64,000 nt of DNA from Pseudomonas sp. B21-048 (lineage in GTDB: Bacteria > Pseudomonadota > Gammaproteobacteria > Pseudomonadales > Pseudomonadaceae), in assembly GCF_024748615.1 (NCBI RefSeq), contig NZ_CP087168.1, positions 248,001 to 312,000 on the forward strand, read 5' to 3'. Each line of letters starts with the position of its first letter. The stretch's first letter is position 1. Positions 10,364 through 19,842 of the stretch are shown here, piece by piece. The translations under genes and the position numbers were made by a program. Under the pieces are notes generated by a model that saw nothing but the letters and a program-made list of their open reading frames with translations, did no database searches and had not been told where the DNA came from.

Positions 10364-10867
10364 ATGCAATGGCTGCGTATGGTCTCGATTTTTTTGTTGT
10401 GGGCGGGTGTTTGCCGGATGGCGGGCGCTGCCGACGTCGCTCATTCGCTGGTCCTCGCCAACATGGACCGCAACGGTTGGCCACAGGCGCTGACCACTCA
10501 GGCAGACGTCGACACCGCGTCCCGCGCCGAGGTCTTGATGGTGGGCAAGGCGCTGTTGGCCAGCGAAACGCTGGATGAACAGGGTCTGAAACAGCGACTG
10601 GGTGTGCAGGCTGTGAAGCTCAAGTCGGTCAGGCAAGTGCGTGACGGGTTGTGGGATCGGTTGCTGATTACCTACCGCAACGCCAGCCAGAACTGTGACG
10701 CTGAACCCTTCTGCCCCCGTGTGCGAAGTGTCGCGGATTTGCGTCAGTTGGCGGCGGCGTTCACTGGCGAAATCAGCCCGGCTTTTGCGGTTTGGGCGAG
10801 CAAGAGTCGGGTGTTTCATGAGCAGGCGCTGAATGAACAGTTGCGGGTGGCGGTGTTGGTGCCCTGA
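10364..10867 (+). CDS. Exported hypothetical protein
   Basis: 167 residues with an N-terminal signal peptide (MQWLRMVSIFLLWAGVCRMA, cleavage likely after AGA-A at about 22-23). The mature part has a cysteine pair (NCDAEPFC) that could form a disulfide in the periplasm. Not recognised as a named family. It is monocistronic, followed by a REP element and then the helicase gene. Confidence 0.65.
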   Translation: MQWLRMVSIFLLWAGVCRMAGAADVAHSLVLANMDRNGWPQALTTQADVDTASRAEVLMVGKALLASETLDEQGLKQRLGVQAVKLKSVRQVRDGLWDRLLITYRNASQNCDAEPFCPRVRSVADLRQLAAAFTGEISPAFAVWASKSRVFHEQALNEQLRVAVLVP

Positions 10868-10896
10868 TTTTTTATCAATGTTTTTTGGGTGATATT

Positions 10897-11010
10897 GATC
10901 GTTCCCATGCTTCTGCGTGGGAATGCAGCCCGTGACGCTCTGCGTCACATTCAATAGCTGGAACGCGGAGCGTCCCTTGAGGCATTACCACGCAGAGCGT
11001 GGGAACGATC
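10897..11010. repeat. REP-type palindromic repeat
   Basis: Outer arms GATCGTTCCCA / GTGGGAACGATC enclose GTGACGCTCTGCGTCAC and GAACGCGGAGCGTCC modules, so two REP units face each other. Lies between the exported-protein gene and the helicase gene. Confidence 0.8.
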
Positions 11011-11137
11011 ACGCCTTGCAGTCTCCCGAACTATCCGCTGTATCATCCCGTATCGTTTTTGCCCCCGACCTTTTCTCGACTCGCTGCGTTCGCCGGCTAG
11101 GCTTTGGGCTTCGCAGCGGTCAACGGAGTGACAGCTT

Positions 11138-13072
11138 ATGCACAACACCCTGGAACAGGTTTTCGGTTATCCACAGTTTCGGCTCGGCCAGGAGGCGGCG
11201 GTCAGCGCGGTGTTGGCCGGGCGTTCGGCGGCGGCCATTTTCCCGACCGGTTCGGGCAAGTCTCTTTGCTATCAATTGCCGGCCTTGTTGCTGCCGCACT
11301 TGACGCTGGTGGTCTCGCCTTTGCTGGCGCTGATGCAGGATCAGTTAGCGTTCTTGCAGCGCCACGGCATTGCGGCGGGCAGTATCGATTCGGCCCAGAG
11401 CCGCGATGACGCCAGCGATGTGATGGCCCGGGCCAAGTCTGGTGAATTGAAGATTTTGATGATTTCCGTGGAGCGCCTGAAGAACGAGCGCTTCCGTAAT
11501 TTCTTGCAGCAAGTGCCCATCTCGCTGCTGGTGGTGGACGAGGCCCACTGCATTTCTGAATGGGGCCACAACTTTCGCCCCGACTACCTCAAGCTGCCGG
11601 ACTATCAGCGCCAGTTCAACATCCCTCAGGCCCTGCTGCTGACCGCCACCGCGACACCCAAGGTGATCGCCGACATGGAGGCCAAATTCTCCATCGCCCC
11701 CGAGGATGTGGTGACCACCGGTTTTTATCGACCCAACCTCAATCTGTTGGTGGAACCGGTACGCGGCCAGGACAAGCGCCGACGCCTTGTCGAGTGGATG
11801 AGCCAGCGTCCCGGCCAGCCGAGCATTGTCTACGTGACCCTGCAGAAAACCGCCGAGCACATCGCCGAACATCTGGGGCGGAACGGAATTCAGGCCGAGG
11901 CCTATCACGCCGGTTTGCCCCACGAACAACGGGAAGCAATTCAGCGGCGGTTCATGGGCGGGCAATCCAATTGCATCGTCGCGACCATCGCGTTCGGCAT
12001 GGGCATCGACAAAAGTGATATCCGCAACGTGGTGCATTTCGACCTGCCCAAATCCATCGAAAACTACAGCCAGGAAATCGGCCGCGCCGGGCGTGACGGG
12101 CAGCCATCCGATTGCCTGGTGCTGGCCAACCGCGACAGCCTCAACGTGCTGGAGAACTTCGTCTACGGCGACACGCCGGAACGGGACGGCATTCGTTGCG
12201 TGCTCGAGGAGTTACAAGCCGCTGTGCCCGAGGGGCAGTGGGAGTTTCTGCTGGGGCCTTTGGCCGATCAGAGCAACATTCGCCAGTTACCGCTCAAGAC
12301 CTTGCTGGTACAGCTGGAGCTGCGCGCAATAATCGCTCCGCGTTATGCGTATTACGCCGAATACCGCTTCAAGTATTTGCAGGAGCCCGAAGCGTTGCTG
12401 GCTCGTTTTGAAGGTGAGCGCAGGGACTTCGTCTCGGCGATCATCCAGACCTCCAGCCGCGCACGCACCTGGGCCACGGTGAATTTCGACGCGCTGTATG
12501 AACAGCATCAGGCCGAGCGCAGTCGGGTGGTCAAGGCCCTGGATTACTTCCAGGAGAAAGGCTGGGTGGAGCTTGAAAGCAAGCAGATGACCGAGGTCTA
12601 CAGCCTGCAAAAAGCAGACTTTGATGCCCAAACCCTGAGCGCTGAATTGCACGCCTACTTCACCCAACACGAGCGCACCGAGATCGCGCGGATTCACGCC
12701 ATGCTGGATCTGTTCGCCACCGACCTCTGTCTGGGTTACCGCCTGGCGGAATACTTCGGTGACGAAAACGCACCGAAGCAGTGCGGGCATTGTTCGGTGT
12801 GTCACGGTCAGGTGGCGCGTCTGCCAGCACCACCGGAATTGCCAGCGCTTGTGGATAAAAATTTCGAGGCGCTGTGTGGTGACTTTATCCACAGGCACGA
12901 GCAGCACACGGGCAACATCCCTTCGGCTGAGCGCGTAACAAGATTTCTATGTGGGATCAGTGTGCCGCTGTTTACCAAGCTCAAGGCTCGGGCGATTCCG
13001 GGGTTTGCGGCGTTGGAGGATTATCCGTATGCCGAGGTGCGTGAGTGGGCTCAAGCGCATCTACCAAGTTGA
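11138..13072 (+). CDS. RecQ-family ATP-dependent DNA helicase
   Basis: 644 residues. Walker A is FPTGSGKSLCYQ (35-46, K41), Walker B is VVDEAHCISEWGH, and motif VI is QEIGRAGRDGQ, all RecQ hallmarks. A zinc-binding cysteine set follows (C..CGHCSVCHG). The C-terminal part does not obviously hold an HRDC domain, so this is a RecQ-like paralogue; the canonical recQ may be elsewhere. It unwinds DNA 3'-5' in repair (family knowledge). GGAG precedes the ATG. Confidence 0.9.
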   Translation: MHNTLEQVFGYPQFRLGQEAAVSAVLAGRSAAAIFPTGSGKSLCYQLPALLLPHLTLVVSPLLALMQDQLAFLQRHGIAAGSIDSAQSRDDASDVMARAKSGELKILMISVERLKNERFRNFLQQVPISLLVVDEAHCISEWGHNFRPDYLKLPDYQRQFNIPQALLLTATATPKVIADMEAKFSIAPEDVVTTGFYRPNLNLLVEPVRGQDKRRRLVEWMSQRPGQPSIVYVTLQKTAEHIAEHLGRNGIQAEAYHAGLPHEQREAIQRRFMGGQSNCIVATIAFGMGIDKSDIRNVVHFDLPKSIENYSQEIGRAGRDGQPSDCLVLANRDSLNVLENFVYGDTPERDGIRCVLEELQAAVPEGQWEFLLGPLADQSNIRQLPLKTLLVQLELRAIIAPRYAYYAEYRFKYLQEPEALLARFEGERRDFVSAIIQTSSRARTWATVNFDALYEQHQAERSRVVKALDYFQEKGWVELESKQMTEVYSLQKADFDAQTLSAELHAYFTQHERTEIARIHAMLDLFATDLCLGYRLAEYFGDENAPKQCGHCSVCHGQVARLPAPPELPALVDKNFEALCGDFIHRHEQHTGNIPSAERVTRFLCGISVPLFTKLKARAIPGFAALEDYPYAEVREWAQAHLPS

Positions 13073-13075
13073 AAC

Positions 13076-13096
13076 ACGGCCTCCCACAGAGGCCGT
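13076..13096. terminator. Bidirectional hairpin between helicase and Fic genes
   Basis: Perfect 8-bp stem ACGGCCTC / GAGGCCGT with a 5-base loop, immediately after the helicase stop and ending just at the 3' end of the convergent Fic gene. It lacks a long T tract on either side. Confidence 0.6.
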
Positions 13097-14599
13097 TCAA
13101 ACGTCTTCAGGAGACTCACCGTAAGCATCGGCCAATAGCGCCTGAGCTTGTTGCTCAAGAAAATCAAAGACCTCTTCCTGAATCGATCCTTGGTATTGTT
13201 TGCGACGGCCTTTGGACACGATGCCGTTTTGATCCAGGCACTGCATGACTAGCCTGGACAAAAGATTGCCTCGAACGTCGTAGTTTTCGTTTACAACTTT
13301 CACGAGAGTATCGAATCGCTGAAGAAAATCGGTTTCCTCTCTCAGCTCCACCTCGAGGGCTCGTTTGGCCATTTCCATCGTGAACGCTACGCAATCGGTG
13401 GCATCCCAATAGCGATAGAGACTGGAGTCGCCGATGAAGTTGAAACTCATTGTTTCCGCATCGATCCAGCGAACATCCCAAAACTCACGGGCTGGCTTGG
13501 AGAAAGACTGTAGTGCTTCCAGATAGTGTTGTTCTTCACGCTTCATAGCGATCGAAACAGGTAGCAAGAGGCCGTTTTCGAGAGCACCGCTTCGGCACAG
13601 AGCCAGGTGGATCAGAAAGCGCGAAAGACGGCCATTGCCATCCATGAAGGGGTGCAGAAAGACGAAGCCAAAAGAAGCGATGCCTGCGGCGACCAATGGG
13701 TCGAGTTGCTCTGGCGCTCTGTTGGCAAAGGTCATCAGCTCTTCCATCAACTCACGGCAGAGCTCGGGGTCTGGCGGCACGTAGGTCACACCAGCAGCAC
13801 CGCGAAATGAATTACTCAGGTGGTTTTGTTCGTGTCGGAATGCTGCTGCACGATCAAAGGGGTTGGAGATCGCGCTGTTCTGCAGCGCGACGAGATAATC
13901 TTCCGTAAGCGGCTGGCGCTCATGTGCCTGGCGGAGCAGTTGCACAAATCGTTGCGCCTTCTGCTCACTGGGGGCTTCCTTCTCGATTGCAAACGAGTAT
14001 TCGGTTTCGCTCAGATACGCCCAATTGATCGCCCGATCCATCGTTTCTTTTGGCAGGGAGCCGATAAAGGCTTTTGATCGACCAAGAATGTCATAGTCGA
14101 GCAGGGTCTGAATCTCAGCTGTGCGTTCGACTGTTGCGCAATATCGAAGCGTGCCAAGTCCATTGAAGTCGACTCGCCAGCGCGAATTTCGGACTGATGG
14201 CCCGGTGATGTAATTGTCCGGATCAAATAGAAAAGTAGCGGTGCCGCGTGGGTTGTCGGGATAGTCCAGGTGCTGGTCGGTGAAAAATTCCCAGAGGAAG
14301 CAAATTTTGCGCAGATAGGCACTACTGGGAGCTTCTGTGATGGCTTCGACCAATATTTGGCCATCAATGCGGGGGAGTGCCTGAGCCAGAATGGCGAGAT
14401 TGACGCCCTCATGCTTTAGCGCAAACATGATGTGTGAGAGGTAGTCTTCTTTCGATGGCGCAACACTCAGCGGAACGGACAACGCACCGCCGATTTTCTC
14501 TAGGCGGGTGACTGGCTGGATGAGCGCTGGCCGTTTCACCTCGATAGCTTTTAGATCCAGCGCATCAATCAAATGCGCATAGCCCACTCTGTTTCCCAT
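13097..14599 (-). CDS. Fic-domain protein (probable AMP transferase)
   Basis: 500 residues. The intact Fic motif HPFMDGNGRLSR is at 316-327 with catalytic H316. An upstream helix EYSFAIEKE (S202, E206) fits the class II inhibitory motif (S/T)xxxE that blocks ATP until relieved, so the enzyme is probably self-inhibited. The N-terminal ~200 residues are not recognised and the C-terminus looks helical and wHTH-like. Fic proteins usually transfer AMP to protein hydroxyls. The AT-rich upstream region with inverted repeats suggests autoregulation and transfer. AGGGGAA supports the start. Confidence 0.85.
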   Translation of the reverse strand: MGNRVGYAHLIDALDLKAIEVKRPALIQPVTRLEKIGGALSVPLSVAPSKEDYLSHIMFALKHEGVNLAILAQALPRIDGQILVEAITEAPSSAYLRKICFLWEFFTDQHLDYPDNPRGTATFLFDPDNYITGPSVRNSRWRVDFNGLGTLRYCATVERTAEIQTLLDYDILGRSKAFIGSLPKETMDRAINWAYLSETEYSFAIEKEAPSEQKAQRFVQLLRQAHERQPLTEDYLVALQNSAISNPFDRAAAFRHEQNHLSNSFRGAAGVTYVPPDPELCRELMEELMTFANRAPEQLDPLVAAGIASFGFVFLHPFMDGNGRLSRFLIHLALCRSGALENGLLLPVSIAMKREEQHYLEALQSFSKPAREFWDVRWIDAETMSFNFIGDSSLYRYWDATDCVAFTMEMAKRALEVELREETDFLQRFDTLVKVVNENYDVRGNLLSRLVMQCLDQNGIVSKGRRKQYQGSIQEEVFDFLEQQAQALLADAYGESPEDV

Positions 14600-14900
14600 C
14601 GCAGTTCCCCTATCCGGGTAAGATTTTTTTTACCATATCAAGATTTTTTTTAAAATCATCAAATCAGATAAGAAAATTTTAACCTGATTAAAGTTGTTGG
14701 CTAACACCCATTTTGGTCTGGCTCACTCCTTTGTAATTTTTTCTGAGTTCTGGGTCCCCTAGCGGTTGTGGAAATGGGCTTCCCGCAATAAATGGTATAT
14801 CCATCCCCTGAATGTCGCTCATCACAGGAATAAATTTCAAAAAAACCCGGCGCCTGACTATGGTGAGGACTGTCTTTGGATCGCTAACAAGAGAACAACC
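14600..14900. other. AT-rich intergenic region with inverted repeats upstream of fic
   Basis: Bases 14615-14700 are much more AT-rich than the surroundings, with GGTAAGATTTTTTTTACC, a second AAGATTTTTTTT, and AATCAG...CTGATT arms (about 14663-14693). These look like operators for the fic promoter. The rest up to 14900 carries only a short minus-strand reading frame that I cannot assign. Confidence 0.5.
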
Positions 14901-16127
14901 ATGAGCCAGACACCGTTCGATATTCAGCGCGCCGCCGTGATCGGCGCGGGCACCATGGGCCGTGGCATTGTCATGTGCCTGGCCAACGCCGGGGTGCCGG
15001 TGCAGTGGGTCGACAACAATCCGCAGATGCTCGAGCAAGCGCTGAGCAGCGTGGCTGAGACTTACGCCCACAACGTGCGTCAGGGGCGGATCGATCAGGC
15101 CGAGGCGGATGCGCGTATTGCGCGGGTGACAGCGGCTGCCGATTACGCAGCGATCCGCAATGTCGATCTGGTTATTGAAGCGGTTTACGAAAACCTCGAG
15201 TTGAAGCAGAAAATTTTCCGCGAACTTGAGGGCCTGATGAAACCTGAAGCGATTCTGGCCAGCAATACCTCAGCACTGGACATCGACGCCATCGCCGCTG
15301 CCACTCGCCGTCCGCAGCAGGTGCTGGGCCTGCATTTCTTCAGCCCGGCGCACATCATGAAATTGCTGGAGATTGTGCGCGGCGCCCAGACGGAACCGGC
15401 GGTGCTTGATGCGGCCCTGATGCTTGGCCAGCGCATGGGCAAGGTCAGCGTGGTGTCGGGCAACTGCCACGGCTTTATCGGCAACCGCATGCTTCATCCG
15501 TACGTACTCGAAGCGCGCAAGATGCTGCTGGAAGGCGCTTTGCCTTATCAGGTGGATGCGGCGCTGCAAGGTTTTGGTTTCGCCATGGGGCCGTTCCGCA
15601 TGTACGACGTGGTCGGCATCGACCTGGAATGGCGCGCTCGGGAACTGACAGGCAAAGGGCAGGATGCGCCGGAGGTTCAAGTGGACAACCGCTTGTGCGA
15701 GCTGGGGCGTTTCGGTCAGAAGAGTGGCGATGGGTATTACCACTACGAATCGGGCAGTCGCCAGGCTGAGCACGATCTGGAAGTCGATGCGCTGGTATTG
15801 GAAGTTAGCGAAGGGCTGGGATTCCAGCGTCGCGAGATCGGCCCTGAAGAGGTTCTGGAGCGTTGTTTGCTGGCGCTGGTGAACGAAGGGGCGAAGATTC
15901 TTCAGGAAGGTATTGCCACGTCGGCGCATGACATCGATCTGGTGTACCTCAATGGTTATGGCTTCCCGGCGGACAAGGGCGGGCCGATGGCCTGGGCGGA
16001 TCAGCAAGGGTTGGCGGATATTCATCTGCGGTTGTTGCAGCTTGAGACCAAGCAGGGTGATCACTGGGCGCCGGCGCGGTTGATTGGTGAACTGGCGGCA
16101 GAGGGGCGAGGCTTTGCTGACATGTGA
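14901..16127 (+). CDS. 3-hydroxyacyl-CoA dehydrogenase, NAD-binding
   Basis: 408 residues from the ATG at 14901, preceded by AAGAGAA; the frame is open further 5' but unsupported. The Rossmann motif AVIGAGTMGRGI lies at residues 12-23. The 3HCDH motifs ASNTSALDI, GLHFFSPAH and SGNCHGFIGNRM follow, then a second C-terminal 3HCDH repeat with VYLNGYGFPADKGGP. It matches the dehydrogenase half of FadB without the hydratase half. It oxidises 3-hydroxyacyl-CoA with NAD+. A thioesterase gene follows after a REP element. Confidence 0.88.
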   Translation: MSQTPFDIQRAAVIGAGTMGRGIVMCLANAGVPVQWVDNNPQMLEQALSSVAETYAHNVRQGRIDQAEADARIARVTAAADYAAIRNVDLVIEAVYENLELKQKIFRELEGLMKPEAILASNTSALDIDAIAAATRRPQQVLGLHFFSPAHIMKLLEIVRGAQTEPAVLDAALMLGQRMGKVSVVSGNCHGFIGNRMLHPYVLEARKMLLEGALPYQVDAALQGFGFAMGPFRMYDVVGIDLEWRARELTGKGQDAPEVQVDNRLCELGRFGQKSGDGYYHYESGSRQAEHDLEVDALVLEVSEGLGFQRREIGPEEVLERCLLALVNEGAKILQEGIATSAHDIDLVYLNGYGFPADKGGPMAWADQQGLADIHLRLLQLETKQGDHWAPARLIGELAAEGRGFADM

Positions 16128-16136
16128 ATTTATACT

Positions 16137-16247
16137 GATCGTTCCCACGCTCTGCGCGGGAACGCCTCCATGGACGCTCTGCGTCCGCTCCTGAATGTGA
16201 CGCAGAACGTCACGGGCCGCATTCCCGCGCAGAGCGTGGGAACGATC
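16137..16247. repeat. REP-type palindromic repeat
   Basis: Outer arms GATCGTTCCCACGC / GCGTGGGAACGATC, with GACGCTCTGCGTCC and GTGACGCAGAACGTCAC inside. It lies between the dehydrogenase and thioesterase genes and may decouple their expression. Confidence 0.8.
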
Positions 16248-16265
16248 ATGAAAGGACCTGCTTCG

Positions 16266-16685
16266 ATGCCCCAACGCTTCGACTACCGCCACTTCCAGCC
16301 CATCACCACCCGCTGGCATGACAATGACGCCTATGGTCACATCAACAACGTTGCCTATTACAGCTTCTTCGACACGGCGGTGAACACCTACCTGATTGAA
16401 GTCGGCGGTCTGGATATCCATGACGGCGAAGTGGTGGGTTTTGTGGTGAGTTCGGCCTGCGATTACTTCGCTTCTATCGCCTTCCCGGACCGGATCGAAA
16501 TCGGCCTGCGGGTTGGCAAGTTGGGCAACAGCTCGGTGCAATACGAATTGGCTGTGTTCAAGGCAGGTGAAGATGAAGCCTGCGCGGCGGGGCGCTTCGT
16601 GCATGTCTTCGTGGATCGGGCGTCGAATCAACCGGTGGCGATTCCTGCCAGGTTGCGCGGGGCATTGGAGCGGTTAGCGGTTTGA
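16266..16685 (+). CDS. Acyl-CoA thioesterase, 4-hydroxybenzoyl-CoA thioesterase family
   Basis: 139 residues from the ATG at 16266 (AAGGA upstream); an in-frame ATG at 16248 touches the REP element and is less likely. The hotdog-fold signature WHDNDAYGHINNVAYYSFFD is at residues 17-36, with the catalytic aspartate in HDND. It hydrolyses acyl-CoA in the cytoplasm; substrate unknown. Placement after the hydroxyacyl-CoA dehydrogenase suggests acyl-CoA metabolism. Confidence 0.88.
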   Translation: MPQRFDYRHFQPITTRWHDNDAYGHINNVAYYSFFDTAVNTYLIEVGGLDIHDGEVVGFVVSSACDYFASIAFPDRIEIGLRVGKLGNSSVQYELAVFKAGEDEACAAGRFVHVFVDRASNQPVAIPARLRGALERLAV

Positions 16686-16692
16686 GGGGCAA

Positions 16693-16724
16693 AAAAAATC
16701 GCAGCCCGAGGGCTGCGATTTTTT
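16693..16724. terminator. Bidirectional rho-independent terminator
   Basis: A/T-flanked 7-bp stem GCAGCCC / GGGCTGC with loop GAG; A8 on the left and T6 on the right make it work in both directions, between the convergent thioesterase and glycine-zipper genes. Confidence 0.92.
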
Positions 16725-16754
16725 GATCTACCGGTTAACGAGGCGATTCAAGCC

Positions 16755-17237
16755 TCAGTCGCGGTAGCGATGGTGATGCTTGCGATGGCCGTAGGCATGG
16801 CCGCGACCTGGATGGCCGTCACGGTAGTAGCGACGATCATCACGGTCACGATAGGAGCGACGATCGTCGTCGTCATCACTCTTGTTGCCCATGTAGTTAC
16901 CCAGCGCACCACCGGCGCCGCCGCCTGCCGCGGAGCCGATCAGGCTGCCGGTGGTGCCGCCCATGCTGCGACCGACCACGTTACCGCCCGCTGCGCCCAA
17001 CGCACCGCCGATGGCGGCTTCGCCACGGCTGCGTTTGTCTGCGCCGACTGCGCTACCACCCGCGCCGCCCAGGGCTGCGCCAATGGTTGAACCTGTACTG
17101 CCGCCTAACGATTGACCGACGACCGAGCCCAGTACCCCGCCCAATGCGCCGCCCACACCTGCTTCGGTGGTGCCGCCAGCAGAAGCGAAGCCACTGACCA
17201 GGCCAAGGGACAACAAGAGAATCGAGGAGAACTTCAT
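16755..17237 (-). CDS. Glycine-zipper (YMGG-like) outer-envelope protein
   Basis: 160 residues with a signal peptide (MKFSSILLLSLGLVSGFASA). Residues 21-112 are repeated glycine-zipper units such as GGALGGVLGSVVGQSLGGST and GSAAGGGAGGALGNYMGNKS. The tail is rich in Asp, Arg, Tyr and His (DDDDDRR...YRDGH...HRKHHHRYRD), possibly metal-binding. Such proteins sit in or at the outer membrane; function unknown. Confidence 0.8.
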   Translation of the reverse strand: MKFSSILLLSLGLVSGFASAGGTTEAGVGGALGGVLGSVVGQSLGGSTGSTIGAALGGAGGSAVGADKRSRGEAAIGGALGAAGGNVVGRSMGGTTGSLIGSAAGGGAGGALGNYMGNKSDDDDDRRSYRDRDDRRYYRDGHPGRGHAYGHRKHHHRYRD

Positions 17238-17392
17238 AGAGGAACCTCAAGGGGATGACGGCGCGATCCTGAGGCTGTGTCATGGTTGTGACAATAGAAA
17301 TCCGACGAGTAACACGACTTGAGCACAATTCTATAAGTTACTGTTTTTTGGGCGGAACTTAACTGTTTTTCACCGGTCTTTAGCTACTTCGC

Positions 17393-17427
17393 AAAGGCCG
17401 TTTCTATACAAAAACGGCCTTTTTTAT
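17393..17427. terminator. Hairpin downstream of the oxidoreductase gene
   Basis: Stem AAAGGCCGTTT / AAACGGCCTTT with an 8-base loop; T6 follows on the plus strand. It lies 67 bases beyond the oxidoreductase stop and may serve as its terminator, or protect the glycine-zipper gene from read-through. Confidence 0.7.
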
Positions 17428-17493
17428 GGGCGATTGGAAAGTGAGTTTCCGCTGGAAATCAGAAGTGAACATCGCCACAGTGGTATGTGTGCG

Positions 17494-19842
17494 TTAAGCC
17501 GACTTGGCCATAATCAACCTAGTCTCACTCGCCGCTTCCAACCGAATTGCCACAAACTTCGACGTCGGCGTATGGCTGTCATCTCCAGTGCTTTCCAGCG
17601 GCACTAGCGGGTTCACTTCCGGATAGTACGCGGCAGCTTGCCCGGCAGGAATATCAAACGCCAGCAGCGTAAAGCCTTTCACCCGACGCTCACGGCCATC
17701 ATCCCAGATTGAAACGATGTCAGCCTTCTGCCCCGGTTTGAAGCCCAGGCGAATGATGTCGGCCTCATTGACGAACAGCACATCCCGTTGACCTTTCACC
17801 CCGCGATAGCGGTCATCAAGACCATAAATCGTGGTGTTGTACTGATCGTGGGAGCGCATCGACTGCATGATCAGGTCCGGCAGCACGCCGGTGGCGCGGG
17901 TGCGTTCGTGCACCAGGTCTTTGGGCAGCCTGTTCGCTCGGAAGTTGGCCCGACCCGATGGGGTATTCCAGCGACGTCTGCCAGCGCTGTTACCCAGGTG
18001 GAAGCCGCCCGGGTTCTGAATCTTTTCGTTGAAGTCCCGGAAGCCCGGAATGGTGTCGGCAACCAGGTCGCGGATGCGGCTGTAATCGGCCACCAGCCAG
18101 TTCCAGTCCACCGGTTTGTTCCCCAGGGTCGCCGCGGCGATACCGGCGATGATCGCAGGCTCCGAGCGCATCTGATCCGACAACGGCTGCAACTGGCCGT
18201 TGGAAGCGTGGACCATGCTGAACGAGTCTTCCACGGTCACCGCTTGGGCGCCTTCGGTCTGGATGTCGATGTCGGTACGGCCCAGGCACGGCAGGATCAG
18301 CGCTTCTGTACCGTGGGCCAAATGGCTGCGGTTGAGCTTGGTGCTGATCTGCACGGTCAGGTCGCAGTTGGCCAGCGCCTGGAAGGTACGCGTGCTGTCT
18401 GGGGTGGCTTGGGCGAAGTTGCCGCCAAGGCCGATGAAGACTTTCGAGCGGCCGTCGGCCATGGCGTGAATCGCCTCGACCACGTTGTGGCCGTTTTCGC
18501 GCGGCACCTTGAACTGGAAGCGTCGCTCCAAGGCATCGAGGAACGTCGCTGGCGGACGTTCGTTGATGCCCATCGTCCGGTCGCCCTGCACATTACTGTG
18601 GCCACGCACCGGGCACAGACCGGCACCCGGCCGACCGATGTTGCCGCGCAGCAGCATGAGGTTGGCGATTTCCTGGATGGTCGGCACCGAATGACGATGC
18701 TGGGTGATGCCCATGGCCCAGCACATGATCACGTTCTTGCCTTTGGCGTACATACGCGCCGCTTGCTCTATTTCCACCAGAGTCAGGCCGGACTGCGCGA
18801 CGATCTGCTCCCATGGGGTGTCGTCGATGACGCCCATGTAGTCCAGCACGTTGACCGCGTGTTCATTGAGGAAGTCGTGATCGAACACCGCCGGGGCGCC
18901 AGCCTTCTGCGCATCGCGTTCCCATTGCAGCAGGAATTTCGCCATGCCGCGCAGCACCGCCATGTCGCCGCCCAGCGCTGGGCGGAAGTAGGCAGTGTTG
19001 GTTGGCTTGTCGCCGTTGGTGAGCATTTCCAGCGGATGTTGCGGATGCTGGAAGCGTTCCAGGCCGCGTTCTTTCAGCGGGTTGACGCATACCACCTGAG
19101 CGCCACGTTTCACTGCTTCGCGCAAGGGTTCGAGCATCCGCGGGTGATTAGTGCCGGGGTTTTGGCCCCAGACGAAAATCGCATCGGCGTGTTCGAAATC
19201 ATCGAAGGTCACCGTGCCTTTGCCGACGCCGACACTCTGCGCCATGGCCACACCGCTGGCCTCGTGGCACATATTCGAGCAGTCGGGAAAGTTGTTGGTG
19301 CCGTAGGCGCGCACGAACAGCTGATAAAGGTACGCCGCTTCGTTGCTGGCGCGGCCCGAGGTGTAGAACTCGGCTTGGTCCGGGCTCGACAGGCCCTGCA
19401 AATGTTTGCCAATCAGCGCGAAGGCGTCATCCCAGCTGATGGGTTTGTAGCGGTCGGTCTCGGCGTCGTAGCTCATCGGCTCGGTCAATCGGCCCTGATA
19501 CTCGAGCCAGTAGTCGCTCTGCTCCAGCAGCGAGCTGACGCTATGTTTGGCGAAAAACGCGCTGTCGACACGGCGTTTGGTCGCTTCCCAGTTCACCGCT
19601 TTGGCGCCGTTCTCACAGAACATCACCATGCCCTTTTCCGGAGAATCGCCCCAGGCGCAACCGGGGCAGTCGAAGCCGCCGTTCTGGTTGGTCTTGAGCA
19701 TTATGCGGAGGTTTTTCAATGCGTTATCGCTGGTCAACCAGGCCTGGGCGACGCTGATCAGCGCGCCCCAGCCACCGGCTGGGCCTTTGTAGGGCTTGTA
19801 GCGAGGGACGGGTTTGCGGTCGGCTTGACGATGTTGACTCAC
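17494..19842 (-). CDS. FdhF-like molybdopterin oxidoreductase alpha subunit (YdeP type)
   Basis: 782 residues from a GTG start at 19842 with GGAG eight bases upstream; this start overlaps the fdhD stop as GTGA, which overrides the longer open frame that runs through fdhD. The sequence has FDCPGCAWGDSP, then FYTSGRASNEAAYLYQLFVR and FPDCSNMCHEASG, typical of the FdhF/YdeP molybdopterin-guanine-dinucleotide family. Physiological electron donor unknown; annotated relatives are formate-dehydrogenase-like. The FdhD partner supports a Mo/W-bisPGD cofactor that needs sulfuration. Confidence 0.88.
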   Translation of the reverse strand: MSQHRQADRKPVPRYKPYKGPAGGWGALISVAQAWLTSDNALKNLRIMLKTNQNGGFDCPGCAWGDSPEKGMVMFCENGAKAVNWEATKRRVDSAFFAKHSVSSLLEQSDYWLEYQGRLTEPMSYDAETDRYKPISWDDAFALIGKHLQGLSSPDQAEFYTSGRASNEAAYLYQLFVRAYGTNNFPDCSNMCHEASGVAMAQSVGVGKGTVTFDDFEHADAIFVWGQNPGTNHPRMLEPLREAVKRGAQVVCVNPLKERGLERFQHPQHPLEMLTNGDKPTNTAYFRPALGGDMAVLRGMAKFLLQWERDAQKAGAPAVFDHDFLNEHAVNVLDYMGVIDDTPWEQIVAQSGLTLVEIEQAARMYAKGKNVIMCWAMGITQHRHSVPTIQEIANLMLLRGNIGRPGAGLCPVRGHSNVQGDRTMGINERPPATFLDALERRFQFKVPRENGHNVVEAIHAMADGRSKVFIGLGGNFAQATPDSTRTFQALANCDLTVQISTKLNRSHLAHGTEALILPCLGRTDIDIQTEGAQAVTVEDSFSMVHASNGQLQPLSDQMRSEPAIIAGIAAATLGNKPVDWNWLVADYSRIRDLVADTIPGFRDFNEKIQNPGGFHLGNSAGRRRWNTPSGRANFRANRLPKDLVHERTRATGVLPDLIMQSMRSHDQYNTTIYGLDDRYRGVKGQRDVLFVNEADIIRLGFKPGQKADIVSIWDDGRERRVKGFTLLAFDIPAGQAAAYYPEVNPLVPLESTGDDSHTPTSKFVAIRLEAASETRLIMAKSA

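Noticed and set aside
14688..14850. Minus-strand frame ending MGVSQQL upstream of the hydroxyacyl-CoA dehydrogenase
   Set aside because: No recognisable domain, no start or ribosome-binding site, and it overlaps the dehydrogenase leader; could be a degraded gene end but cannot be supported.
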